Part shown: piece after piece, positions 38,328 to 50,573 of the stretch
How the letters are laid out: each line of letters starts with the position of its first letter
Position numbering within the stretch: position 1 is the first letter of the stretch
From: Rotaria macrura
Taxonomy: Eukaryota; Rotifera; Eurotatoria; Philodinida; Philodinidae
Assembly (NCBI GenBank): GCA_900239685.1
Contig: OENT01000041.1
Span: 186,001 to 250,000, forward strand
DNA length: 64,000 nt
Direction of reading: 5' to 3'
Notes under the pieces: generated by a model
What the model saw: the letters and a program-made list of their open reading frames with translations, nothing else
Databases searched by the model: none
What the model was told of the DNA's origin: nothing
Translations under genes and position numbers: made by a program

Positions 38328-41300
38328 TCTTACTTAATCGTACTCTTCTGAAATTACGTCACAAAAAGTTTGTTTTCTTTTTTTAGAAAAGAACAATCAA
38401 TTTAGTTGAGCGTTAACTGTTGACACCGAAAAAGTAGCTAACACGTCATATCAATACTGATTTTAATTAAATTCTTCAATAATATAATTCATATGTTGAG
38501 TAGGCAAGAAAAGAATACGTTGAAATATCTATCAATAGATTTTATTCGTTTCAGTGAATATCTTCTCGATGATCGGTCAGTTTGTTTGTATATGACTATC
38601 TACATATCAAACGGGAATGAAATAAATTCTCAGAAAAAAGAAAAAAAGTGGTAGTAGATTTTCTCGTCTTTCTAGAACGTACTGTCTTAATTCATATTGA
38701 TGTAAAGTGTATTGATATGATATCGTGAATATTCATGATAGCTGTATTATAGATACCTCTAGGCAGTTAATTAGCAGTAAATTTTGAAAACGAATCTATA
38801 ATTATTCCCTACGACCTCAATTTTAGCGTATAGATACATTTCTAATTTCAAAGTCTTTCTCAATGACAATGACGACAAAACCATCAACAAAGATTCTTCT
38901 AATTAAGGAAATTACTGCTCATGTAGTTTTGAATAGACGTTGTGAATATCGTCAATAAGATGGACTCAAATACAAATCGATTTCATAGAATAAAAAGCAA
39001 ATACAACGAATGAATTCTACAGATATAGTTCTCCTTTTTACAATTCTGTTTAAACGATGTATCTACATAGATAGTTTAGAAAAAACGTTGTCAACTTTTT
39101 ATCAAATGAAGAAGAATGAACCGAAAGATCGACCTTATAATTCAGTCGAACTTTGAAATTCATAAAAGTATCAGTGAAAATGAATTCTTTCTTTTTCAAT
39201 CTAAGAAACATTAAGAAGAATTGGAATATTTTCTATAACACATATTTGAAGAAGCAAACAACGATATTCACTGATCCTCAATAACCTATACTTAGATCTA
39301 AAAGAAACATTGCTAGACTAAAATGATTCCATGATTTCCAATAAAACTATGCTAATCTAATAATGTCAAATCTTTAAAATGAGGGATTTCGGCATTACAT
39401 TAGAATAAAATTATTTGTTCGCTTCTCAAAGCATAGGCTTAAATATTGTGAAGGAGCCTTCGCAGATTATTTTCTCGTATGAGCAAATACTATCTTATCA
39501 TCTTGTTTTGTACTTGTAAAATATTTTGAAATAAATCCCGTGACAATCAAAATTTCATGAGATTTCTCAATGTAATACGAGATATTAACTAACTCAAATG
39601 TTTCTTGTGACTGGCATCCGATATTATATAGGATAGCTTGACATCGTTCGGTAGAACTATTTCAAGCAAGCCATGAATATTATCTTTCTGCTTGCATGTG
39701 TATGTGAAAAAGTGACTATCGGATCTTGATTTAATATATAACAGCTATACCCTGTCACGATCTATACACATCAAGCATGCACGATGATTCGACGAATTGT
39801 ACGAAACGATTTAAAACAAACATACATACATACATTAGTAAGAAAGAAACGTTTTATAATTCAAAGACTATTTCATCTATTTAAGTAGATGCGAATGAAG
39901 ATTTACTGTGACAACTTCTTGATAAATATGTATGATGAAAAAGAAATCTACTTCAGTCATTCATTTCAACACACGAGTTCGTGAATTTCCGATTCTTTAT
40001 TTATCATGTTATGTTAAAAGAGCTATTCATATTTCTTGAGTAATTGTCTAATAGTCAACATAATCGAGAATCTTTCAAGATCTTTAGTCAATTATCTTGT
40101 GAAATCACACATAAAAAACTACCATTATAGTATAATACGAATAGATTCTCATTTTAACATTTTAACAAGTTAAACTTTCAGACAAACAGAAAAATTATTA
40201 AAATATAAAATTATTAATTATGTTCTTATTCATATTTCATAATGAACATATTGTTGTAGATTAGAATCGTAGGCTAATGAGTATTATGTTATCGAAAAAT
40301 ATTAGCATTATATCGGCTTGTTTTATTCCTTAACTCAGAATAGATGGAATAACTAGTCTAATAAACAATTCGTCAACATGATTATTCTAATTTCAATCAA
40401 GTAGTCTATGGAATATCAAAGAGCAGCCATTCTTGTAAATCATTCAATGAAATTTTAATTCCGAGAACATCAAAGGATAAGCATAATTCACGATCTATCC
40501 CATGCATAATCTAATTTCATTTATCACGGCTCTACACACATGCAGAAATAGAACAATTTTCTTCCTAGGAAACAAGATTTGTCGGAGATTCAAGGCCATG
40601 AAATCATCCTAATCGAATGAATTTCTGATCTATCGATGAAAACTTATAATGATGTGTCGTGATTACAAATACTACTAAACAGTCAGAAACGTAGATGCTG
40701 TAAGAACACTTCCAAGTCCCTTTTGACTCGTTTCTATTCAAAGATTTATTAATATTCATCCACCCAAAGATCTAAAATTGAATAACGTACAAATTTAAAA
40801 TGAACTAAATTGGCATTGTTAAAATTTCAATCGTTTTACAAATTTATGCTTTCTGCTTGTTTTATACCTAAATAAATTCTGATAGTTATTCAGTTTACTA
40901 CTCTTGTTATCCATTCCGAGAAGATGACGTTAATGATAAACTTGCTCACTAGTTCATATCAATGAAATGACATATATGTTTTTGCAAAAATAAACAAACG
41001 AATGTTGTCATGAATTTAAAATACTTCACTATGTTGCTGAAGTTGTAACTTCACCTCACACGGAAACAAAGATTTTGCAATACGTAATATATCATAATCT
41101 ATATTGCCAATGAAACTTTGTGTATACCAGTAGCTATCAGAGATGGCTAGAGAGTGACTTTTCACAGCCTACCATGACCTACTCTAGAGCAGGGTAAAAA
41201 TAAAGCTTTTAATCGTTTCCAGGTCATGAGTTGGTAACCCTACGTTATGGACTACTCTGGTAGCTATCCATAAATTATAATATATCAATATTGTAAAAGA

Positions 41301-44300
41301 ATAGTGAAATACTGTAATAAAGAACTACCATCGAAGCAATGCAATGCTGGAATTTTACCAAAATGCTTTCGAATATGAAACTTCTGTGACTGTGAAATAT
41401 GGTTTGATGTAGGTGCTATCATTATGAGACATGAAACATTTGTGGAACTTGGAAAATATCCTACTACCTGTCAAACTCTTCAAATCATCAATATTTACTT
41501 ATGTCTTAAAAAATAGAATACGATACATGAGCATTCAATTTCAGATTTACCCCATAGCTTAAGGTCAAAGATTTGAAATGTCTATTGTTCGATCAGAAGA
41601 TATATATCCTAGTTGAAATCTTCATCTATTACTAGATATTTATTTGATTCGCATCGTTTTTGATGACACGTTCTAATGCAATTATAATTCAGGAAGTATA
41701 AATTCTGCTAGAAGAAGAAAAATCCTTGACTGTATTGAAGAAGCTTATTTCAAGGAACAGTTGCAGGTATGAATCAAAATTAGACACTAAAACATTTTTT
41801 AAACTAAAGTAGATTGCAATATTCATACAGAAGACGCTCCCATTTTTCCTAACGAACTAATAATGCATATCATGATTGAAACAAACCTATGAACGTAGAA
41901 GCATTCTATGATAAGATAGAAGAGAATAATCTGATGAAATAATAAAGCTCATCAGACGAAGTATAGTTCCATTGGAATCATTTCAGTATTGTTTAGTCCT
42001 TATTCGTCATTTTTAAAAGCTGTAAAACAATGTCTGCTTTTCAGCAACGTTTCAACAAAGTAGACGATGAAGTAAATTGATTTCATTGTTTATCATGCAT
42101 ATCAAATAGACACTATCATGTGAAAAACTGTGATTAGGAATCTGAGAGATGATTTAATCGTCCGAGATATCTATCGTTTATCATGAGACAAAGTGTTATT
42201 GATTTAGTCATTTAATCTCATAAAGAAAATCGATGTAAATGTTATGCTACATTCAAAGTTCTTGCATTCAATGCTGATTATATAGTTGTAAAGATGCGAA
42301 CGATGAAATGATATCTATATGTAATAATGATTGCTTATCTCTAATCAATGTATTTCTACATTGTAAATGGTTCGACTTTTCTCTTAGCCATTGCCAATCT
42401 ACCAGCTGTTAATTACAACAAAAGTATGCTGAATAGTAATAAAAATTAGAAAAAGAAATTGAATTCAATATTCATGAGAAATATCCTATGTACATAGAAT
42501 AAACTTATGAAAATATCAATCTAATGCAAATAAAATAATAGGTTTGTTATGAATCAGTCATGACATAATGATTTGTCAATGAATGCTATCTAATTGAGGC
42601 ATACTTTAATGGATATTAATCATGTGTAGCCAGTAGCATTATGTAACAATAGCATAGTAAAGTAGTAACATACTGATCAAATCAATGAAAAAAGGACGCG
42701 GTACTGGTTTTAATTCTATCAGTAGCTACAAGCTTGCAAACAATCGTCAGAAAGAGTGAAAATTTTTGGATTCATAAATAGATTGATTATCGATGGATAA
42801 CCATTAATCTACCTATACGTTTTTATTTTAAGTAGTCAATAATGACATACGTAAATCTCAAGTTAAACTTTATTTTAAAACAGATGTTTATGACTTGTCT
42901 TAGCGAGTGTATCTTCGATGATCCATTGAATGAATTTCAATCTTATTTAAGATTTATCGATTCATGTCTCGCATAAATCAAAAATTTTAGACTAACATCA
43001 ATAGATGTAATATGAAACATTTTTTATGATAGCAACCGTATATTTTTATCTTAATTGCAGAGTGAAACATTTTTGTAAACTCGTATTAAAAGTCTTTGCA
43101 TCCATTTATAAAATGTATCGAAAAGTGTATTTATAGCACGTGCACAATACACTTAGTTACAGACTTGTAGTCTAGCAGACATTCAAAATTAGTTAGTGAC
43201 GCATTCAGTGATCTTACTTCAGTACGAATCTATCGCAATTTAGAGACTGAGGAAGAGAAAGTGTCATATTGAAAATATATTGTTTAATTCACGGTCAATA
43301 CATAACATCTGGTACTGGCTGTGACACGAAAACAATATTAGAAGGAACAGCACAAATCAATAATCTGTTGTATATAGGTCAATCCAATATCGATTATCTC
43401 CAACGTCTTTTTTTGTACCTATTAGTTGTTATTCAACTACTTTTTTTTCTATTGAAGTCTCATTTTTCGAGAAACAATTGTATCTACGTCCAATGTAGTA
43501 TCGTATGAAAAAATATCATCATCTTACTCTATGCCGGGTCCGAGAAATCTTTCCTTCTGATTTCCATGACGACGTATTAACACAGAAAAACTATTGTATC
43601 TTTATCTATTAAGTTGATTTTTCATATTCTAATTCGTATGGATCGATAAGTCAAATGTGTACTTGTTCTCATATAAGTCTTATTTTGATCTATATCAAAG
43701 CTTCAAAACTAAAGAAGTATCAAATGTGATCGTATTTAAAAATAAACTTCTATTTTTTTGAGTTGAATTAATTTTTGGTAACGAAAGTTGTCTATTAGCA
43801 TTTTAGGAAACAAAAGAAATTTCAGGTGAAAACGCGTTCTGTTCAATAGAAATCAGCAATCAATCAATCGATGGGTTCTTGTATGTGTAACAAGTCGTTG
43901 TCGGACGCCCTCTGTTGTTCGGGTATATATATACTTCATCTAGATAAGAATAGCCAATATGAAGTAAACAAAATTTTACCGGTGTACGAATCGAATCGAC
44001 CGAACAAGTGTTGTAGAAGTAGAATCATATGAATGAAATTAGATGTACAACAACTATGTAGTTTTTACTGAATCATAATAACCTGTTTGTAAATATCTTA
44101 ATTACATTGTAGAATGCCCTAGTTAATTTAAAAGAAAGTATCCAAAAATAGTATTAGTTGTTTATAGATATTCAAAAGTATACTTTTCAATTTAGATCTT
44201 TAGATAGTTTACTTATTTTATTGTATTTTCACAAAATCCATTCTATGACGTAATGAAATATTGGGAGACTAACGTCACGTCACGTCATCATGATTAAACA

Positions 44301-45286
44301 TCTTTGCGTCATTCGTTATTGCAAAAAAGAAAGCACTTGTCTCATTAATAAAATGAGCAAGCAGACCAATTAATTTTATTATGGACGACTTTTTAAGTGT
44401 ACAACTGTATTATTTTATTAATATTCGATTGATCAAATTTATGAAGTTCAATTTCATGTGATCAATGTGACAGTGATACTTGCTTTTATATACTGGATAG
44501 ATGTTTAAATGAAAGAAAATAATCATTGAAATGCAAAACATCTTCGTATTATTGTCATTAATGAAGAATAAAATATTTTATTGATCAATTTAGATTTAAT
44601 CAAACTTACGTAATGGATGAAAGAATCAGTTTCCAATTCAAGGTATAACATTTGTGTTATAGAAATCGACTAGTTTTTTGTTCGTTCGTTGGATATTTTT
44701 CTCATTAGACATAAATGGTTTAATTATTAGTTTGCCCTTATGGTTGTTTTGGTTTTGTTTTTTTCATACATTCGACGATCGCTGTACTCATTTTGATGAA
44801 TAACAAATATGTTATTCTATTCTTTCGGTAACATTACTCATCCGAAAAAAAGACCCTACCAGAGATCTAGTTTTTGTCCTTTTTATCTGTTTTTAGTACT
44901 TCCAAAAATATGATGGCAAAACATGATTACCCTTTCAATCGACATAAACTAGATTTTGATGAATAGCTTGCTTTTTCATTCTAGGGGTTTCATTAGTATT
45001 TCGTGAATAAATATAATGAAGGTTAGAAAAAAAGGAACAAAGCGTCCTTCTATTTACGGTGTGAGTCAAATGATGTCATTTTTCGTTTTTTTCGTAGCTT
45101 CGTAAAAATAAAAGTTGGTAGGAAGCTATCGATAAGAGCACCAATATATAAGCTATCGTTTATTCCTAGTTTTTCTAGAAATAAAAGGCATTGATTTTTC
45201 TTTGTATGTTTTTGTTAAATAAACCAACGGTCATCATTTTCAGATATACATATATATATATTTAATTATTTACTTATTTACTAACG
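38328..45286. other. 7-kb gene-free region
   Basis: No coding exon, RNA gene or clear transposon could be supported over almost 7 kb, the longest empty stretch in the window. It separates two divergent genes, so both promoters lie at its ends. Possible landmarks: TATTTATAGC at about 43128-43137 followed by several CAGT-type starts, and GGTATATATATACTTC at about 43922-43937. A 79-codon frame at 43269-43508 has no family resemblance. Confidence 0.5.
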
Positions 45287-46107
45287 ATGACAGGATCAGA
45301 CAATGAAAATTTGGATATAATTCGTTCGTCTTTAAAGTTTTGTCCAAATTTCCCGAAGAATGGGATTACATTCGTGTATTTATGATCAATTTTTTTTGAA
45401 ATTGGATAACCCATATGAATATGTATGTGTACCTTGTTTTTCTAATTTTAGCGATGTCTTTGGAATTTTTTCGAATCCAACAGCTCATCGTAAATTAATT
45501 GATGTCATTCTAAATCGTATAAAAGCATCGAATATAACAATTGAAGCTGTAGTTGGACTTGATGCAAGAGGATTTCTTTTTGGTACACATATTGCTTATG
45601 AATTACAAATACCATTTCTTCCCGTTCGAAAACGTGGAAAACTTCCAGGAAAAGTAATAAAACTCGATTATGATCTTGAATATGGTAAAGAACATTTTCG
45701 CATAGAATAGAGATAAGAATCGAGTCCTTGGTTTTTTTTTNTTTTTTTTTGTGTTTCTACTAGGTAAAGATACCATAGAAATGCAAACGAATGTTCTTCA
45801 ACCAGGTGCAAAAGTTCTTCTGGTCGATGATTTACTAGCTACCGGTGGTCAGTTTTAATTTTGATTAAATCGTATTTGCGATAACAATCATTTTAAAATG
45901 CTTTTTGTTCTCGTTTCAGGTACGTTGAGGGCAGCACAAAAATTGTGCGTCGAACTTGGCTATGAAGTAGTTGAAACATTGGTAATTGTTGAATTGTTAG
46001 GTTTGGGCGGACGTGAAAGATTAGCAGATATTGATCATTTCATATCTTTGTTTCAATACTCTGATGCTGAATTGGATGCTATTGCACTTAAAAATAATCA
46101 ATCATAA
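45287..46107 (+). CDS. APRT: adenine phosphoribosyltransferase (4 exons)
   Basis: Purine salvage enzyme converting adenine and PRPP to AMP in the cytosol. Exons 45287-45375, 45452-45684, 45764-45847 and 45920-46107 join in phase to 197 residues (human 180). Family landmarks are [32 protein letters not shown] and the PRPP-binding loop [13 protein letters not shown], which is split by the third intron. The conserved Phe-Arg-Asp after the N-terminal FPKNGITF reads Phe-Val-Asp here if the donor after TTCGT is used; this is the only doubtful junction. Intron 2 contains one N in a long T run, so its length is uncertain. AATAAA follows the stop by about 117 bases. Confidence 0.95.
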
Positions 46108-46432
46108 ACATCAAATGACGCATAGAACTGATATATGAAACAATCTTAATTTTTTTTACAGAAATGTTTTTCTTATCTATGTGTTTATTAAGTGTCTTTC
46201 GTTTACTATTGTGAATTGAATGAAATAAACAATTGATGCAATTGTGATCAAAAGACAACAACGAAATAAAGTCCCCTAATAAAATGAAGTTCTTTGCTAG
46301 AAAGTTTCCTGTTCATATTTCAATTGAACTTTATCGTCAACTGGTATTAGTAATAGACCATTTGAACGTGATAGACATGAGAAAAGATGAATGTCGGGAG
46401 CAATGGTTTTTGTACATTTCAGATACTATGTT
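46108..46432 (+). other. APRT-to-carrier intergenic space
   Basis: Only 325 bases separate the APRT stop from the carrier start on the same strand. It holds one AATAAA and an acceptor-like TTGTACATTTCAG (46410-46422) directly before the carrier ATG, so the carrier may have an upstream untranslated exon or a spliced leader. Confidence 0.4.
46224..46229 (+). terminator. candidate polyadenylation signal of APRT
   Basis: AATAAA in the 325-base space between APRT and the next gene on the same strand. Confidence 0.45.
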
Positions 46433-49067
46433 ATGTTTGACTGGCGACCATTCTTATTTGGTGGCTTCGCTTCAAGTGTTGCCGAATTGGGTAAAAGTTA
46501 ATTCCATGCACAGTTGTTACATATTTCGATTTAACCTAAATAGCTAACAGTACGGGATTACTTTGTAATCCATTCAAGTATTCTTCACAAGTGATACAAG
46601 AGTTCTCAATTGAAAGATATTTTAAACCTAAATAGAACAGAGAGACTGGTGTCATTGATAGTTGATAAGGTTCGAGTCAGAAAGCACAACGCTCGGTTAG
46701 AATTTTTCATTCAAAATATTTACTTTGGATCGATGTGATTTTTGTAAAAGCATTTGAATTGGAAAATCCTCTACATACTTTTAAAATTTTTGAGATAAAT
46801 TATTCATTTATCAATAGCGTTTTCTTTTTTCTCGTTTTACTTCGTAAGAAACATTGTCGGCAAACAAGTGTTCGCCATTGATAAATGATTAAAAGGAAAA
46901 CACGGATTTTTTTATCAAAACGTCAAGTTAATGAAAATATTTTGTTTCTTTGTCAGTTAAAGTTGCGAGAGTTCTTTCAAGAGAACTTTTATAAAAACGT
47001 AATTTTTTCTTTTTAAATCCATAGTATTCTACTGCAGATATTTAAATCAAGCGTGATGCCAATTGATTGAGTGCTTGTTTCATTGTGTTACTTTTTCACC
47101 GAGGAATATTTTCTTGAAAGTTTTCAGAATTCTCAGTTCATTCGGTAGTGAAAACAAAATCAATACAAAACATATTCATTATCAACTAAGTCTAGAACCA
47201 ATAAGAAATATCTAGGTTAAAAATGCTTCGAAAATAATGAGTACAACAAAAGAGTCACGAAAAGAAAACATAACTTAAATTTCTTATGCAATTTATATTT
47301 AGCAACATTTCCAATTGATCTAACAAAAACTCGTCTACAAATTCAAGGTCAAATATTCGATAATCCTAGTCAGAAATTACAATATGCTCAAAAGAAATAT
47401 ACAAATATGTTTCAGGCAGCTTATCGGTAATTTGTTTTCCTGAAAAAAAAAACAAATTGTAGACGTAAGAAAATCTAATTGCAATTGTTGATTTCTTTCA
47501 GAATCAGTCGAGAAGAAGGTGTACGAATGTTATATTCTGGGTATGAAATATTTTACTGGATTCTTTGCTCATATTGCGATTACAACTTTGAAAATTTTCA
47601 AATTCAACACATCAAAATTCATTGTTTCGTTTTTGATTTAGCGTTTCGGCAGCCTTATTACGTCAAGCCACATATGGAACAATAAAAATTGGTATATATC
47701 AACGGATGAAACGCATTTTTGCTGATGATATTCGAGGTTTGTATGTTGAAGCAAGAGAATCTTATCTAATCCGATAAGTATTTTATAGAAGAAAAACTTT
47801 ATATCAATGTTTTTAATGGCATGTTTTCGGGTGCATTAGCTAATGCTATAGCAAATCCTACTGACTTATTAAAAGTAAGATAATTGTCAGTATTCACATG
47901 AATGACTATTGAATTCAGATTCGTATGCAAGCGAATCATCCAAGTGTTCAAGGTCAGCGACTTTTTTCTGCGATGATCTCTATAGCAAAAATAGAAGGCA
48001 TTCGAGGTCTTTGGAGTGTAAGTAGAATAATTGTAGAATGAATATTATTTTTATTGTTTTTGTTTGTTTTTCTCTTGTCATACAGGGTGTTTTACCTACA
48101 GTTCAACGAGCAGCTATAGTCAGTGGTGTTGAATTGGCTGTCTATGATAGTGCGAAACAACAACTCATATGTCGATTTAATAGTTCAGATACAATTGGAA
48201 CACATTTTCTTTCGTCATTTATTGCTGGTTTTGCTGGTGCTCTGACAAGTACACCGATTGATGTAGTACGAGTAAGTATCACCTCTAGTAATGAACAAAA
48301 TCGAATGTCGTTGATCTCAGTTAGAGAAACACCGAAGTTCTAGTGCTCGTAATTTACCAATTGATGTCGAAGAGAAACGTGCAATATTCTATTCTATCAA
48401 TTACAATCAAATTGAAAAATATTGAATGATCCCCTTTTGACTTCTTACACATCAACTATAAACGAATAATTTTATTTGCAAAGTTATTTTTTAAACGAAG
48501 ATATTTAAATAGTTGTTGCTAAATAGTTTTATCTTAAGTTTAGAGAAGCTCAATACTAAAAATATGACGGTTAATTTGTGTTTAATTGAACCATTGAAAA
48601 TATCAGATAGCATGGAAAATCGTTGATTTGTCACGTATAGAACTGGACAAGATCAGCTTGCTCACATCGAATCATTTCTATCGATCATCTAATGTTTGTT
48701 TTCTTTTCATTTTTTTCAAAGACTCGTTTGATGAATCAAGTCAACTTACAGTCAAATATTCAGTTGAAATCAGCTTCCGTACCTTACAAAGGCATTATCG
48801 ATTGTTTTGTAAAGGTAAGATTTATTTTCTTTTTCAAAAAAAGAACCACAAAAATAAAATAAACAAACAATCAACTATCATCGTTAACTACATTTTATCT
48901 AGACTACAAGAAATGAAGGCTTTCTTGCATTATACAAAGGTTTCTTTCCTTCGTGGCTTCGACTTGGTCCCTGGAACATTATTTTCTTCATTGTATTCGA
49001 ACAATTAAAAACATTGAACAAAACTCTGGAGCACAGAAGTTCAATAAGAATCGATCAACATTTATAG
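46433..49067 (+). CDS. SLC25A30: mitochondrial carrier, UCP5/KMCP1 type (9 exons)
   Basis: Inner-membrane carrier of the uncoupling-protein branch (SLC25A14/SLC25A30); vertebrate members move anions such as sulfate and phosphate and can uncouple protons. Exons: 46433-46490, 47303-47426, 47502-47540, 47642-47736, 47789-47874, 47919-48017, 48086-48271, 48722-48814, 48903-49067; phases agree, 314 residues. All three carrier repeats are present with signatures [16 protein letters not shown] and PIDVVRTR, and characteristic stretches [30 protein letters not shown] and [11 protein letters not shown]. The start chosen gives [18 protein letters not shown], matching the family N-terminus. The first intron is about 810 bases; an exon further 5' cannot be excluded. 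SLC25A14 and SLC25A30 cannot be separated by eye. Confidence 0.94.
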
Positions 49068-49305
49068 TTGCATCATCTACTATTTCCTTTCTTTAATAGT
49101 TATTGTCCTTCTTCTATTTCCATTCGTTCGTTGGATCTCATCTTCTCCTATCTTGTTATAACTTGTTATGTATTGATTTAAGATAGTCAGTAAAACATTA
49201 ATCCAGCAAAAAACTAATGTAACTGTACAACGAATTGTGCTGTTTTCGTTTTTCTTTGTTGCATTTACACAAATTTATTGTTGTAAACATCGGTTCAATA
49301 TATGA

Positions 49306-49311
49306 AATAAA
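49306..49311 (+). terminator. candidate polyadenylation signal of the carrier gene
   Basis: AATAAA about 240 bases after the stop codon; positional support only. Confidence 0.35.
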
Positions 49312-49989
49312 CAAGAAAAATCTCATGGATTCAAATGATTGTGTTTGTTTCGGATTTGATACGTTATCTTGATTAGATATTACAATGGTGGTTGTATAGT
49401 ATTTTGAAATAGAAGAGATGGTTAAAAAGAGATGCGTATTGGCAAAAATGTACATTTTTAGATACTTAATTTTTATCTTAATCCTTAATTTTCATCTCCT
49501 GATTTGCGTACTTCCGACGACAATCCATCGGAACAGCGTTATTTCCGACCGGAATAGAGTAAGAAACTGGTAGCAGAAATTTCATTATAGAATTTGATCT
49601 TTCATTGTTCGAATTATTCCCCTCTTAATTCATCGAAGCGAATAAGTTGAGTTGCTTTAGATATTATATGAATCGAATATGCACGTTATATGGTAGCCGA
49701 AAGAGAAATCTGTTTTCGGCTGAATTAAATTAATGTATTTGGTATACATCAACATCTTGCAATTGAATTCAATTGAAGCAAAGAAAAGAGTTTCAGGAAT
49801 TTCGTTCTTAAGAAACGGGAACCAACTTGAAAATTGATGTCCATGTGAAAATTTCTAAATACACTCGTTATTCCAACGTATATCAAGTTGAAACGAATTT
49901 TCGAGTTGTTAGGCACGTGGTGGACTTTAACATGGCAAGGCTCATAACAGATCATCATCATTATCAAGCAACTAAATCGTAAAACTACA

Positions 49990-50573
49990 TATATATATGT
50001 TGGGGGCAAAATTGGGATTTGGTCAAATCTAAGATTTGACCGGACAAAACTGGGATTCTAATTTTGACCGGACAAAATTAAGATCCCAAGATTGACCAGG
50101 AATTTTTCGGACAAANNNNNNNNNNNNNNNNNNNNNNNNNNNNNNNNNNNNNNNNNNNNNNNNNNNNNNNNNNNNNNNNNNNNNNNNNNNNNNNNNNNNN
50201 NNNNNNNNNNNNNNNNNNNNNNNNNNNNNNNNNNNNNNNNNNNNNNNNNNNNNNNNNNNNNNNNNNNNNNNNNNNNNNNNNNNNNNNNNNNNNNNNNNNN
50301 NNNNNNNNNNNNNNNNNNNNNNNNNNNNNNNNNNNNNNNNNNNNNNNNNNNNNNNNNNNNNNNNNNNNNNNNNNNNNNNNNNNNNNNNNNNNNNNNNNNN
50401 NNNNNNNNNNNNNNNNNNNNNNNNNNNNNNNNNNNNNNNNNNNNNTTTGTCCGAAAAATTCCTGGTCAATCTTGGGATCTTAATTTTGTCCGGTCAAAAT
50501 TAGAATCCCAGTTTTGTCCGGTCAAATCTTAGATTTGACCAAATCCCAATTTTGCCCCCAACATATATATATA
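49990..50573. mobile_element. perfect inverted repeat around an assembly gap
   Basis: The left arm ends at 50115 and the right arm begins at 50446; 330 N lie between. The arms are exact reverse complements over at least 115 bases, starting GTTGGGGGCAAAATTGGGAT on the left and ending ATCCCAATTTTGCCCCCAAC on the right. Inside each arm a unit containing GACCGGACAAAA occurs twice with variation. AT-alternating sequence flanks both ends, so any TA-rich target duplication cannot be delimited. This is the structure of a young TIR element or a large palindrome whose centre failed to assemble. Confidence 0.8.

Noticed and set aside
41110..41280. Short inverted and direct similarities around TACCATGACCT and AGTAGCTATC
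   Set aside because: Matches are under 15 bases with poor flanks, not enough for an element.
43860..44030. Possible solo LTR or promoter (GGTATATATATACTTC with a GC-richer leader)
   Set aside because: No second copy, no TG..CA ends that pair, no primer-binding site and no retroelement protein nearby.
46284..46547. 87-codon plus-strand frame overlapping the first carrier exon
   Set aside because: It is in a different frame from the carrier start ([11 protein letters not shown]), which matches the family; shadow frame.
46650..46700. GGTTCGAGTC, a tRNA B-box-like sequence
   Set aside because: No A box, anticodon stem or acceptor pairing could be found around it; no tRNA gene was supported anywhere in the window.
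50029..50532. Two 146-codon open frames on opposite strands near 50 kb
   Set aside because: Both read through the 330-N gap; the matching ends only reflect the inverted repeat.
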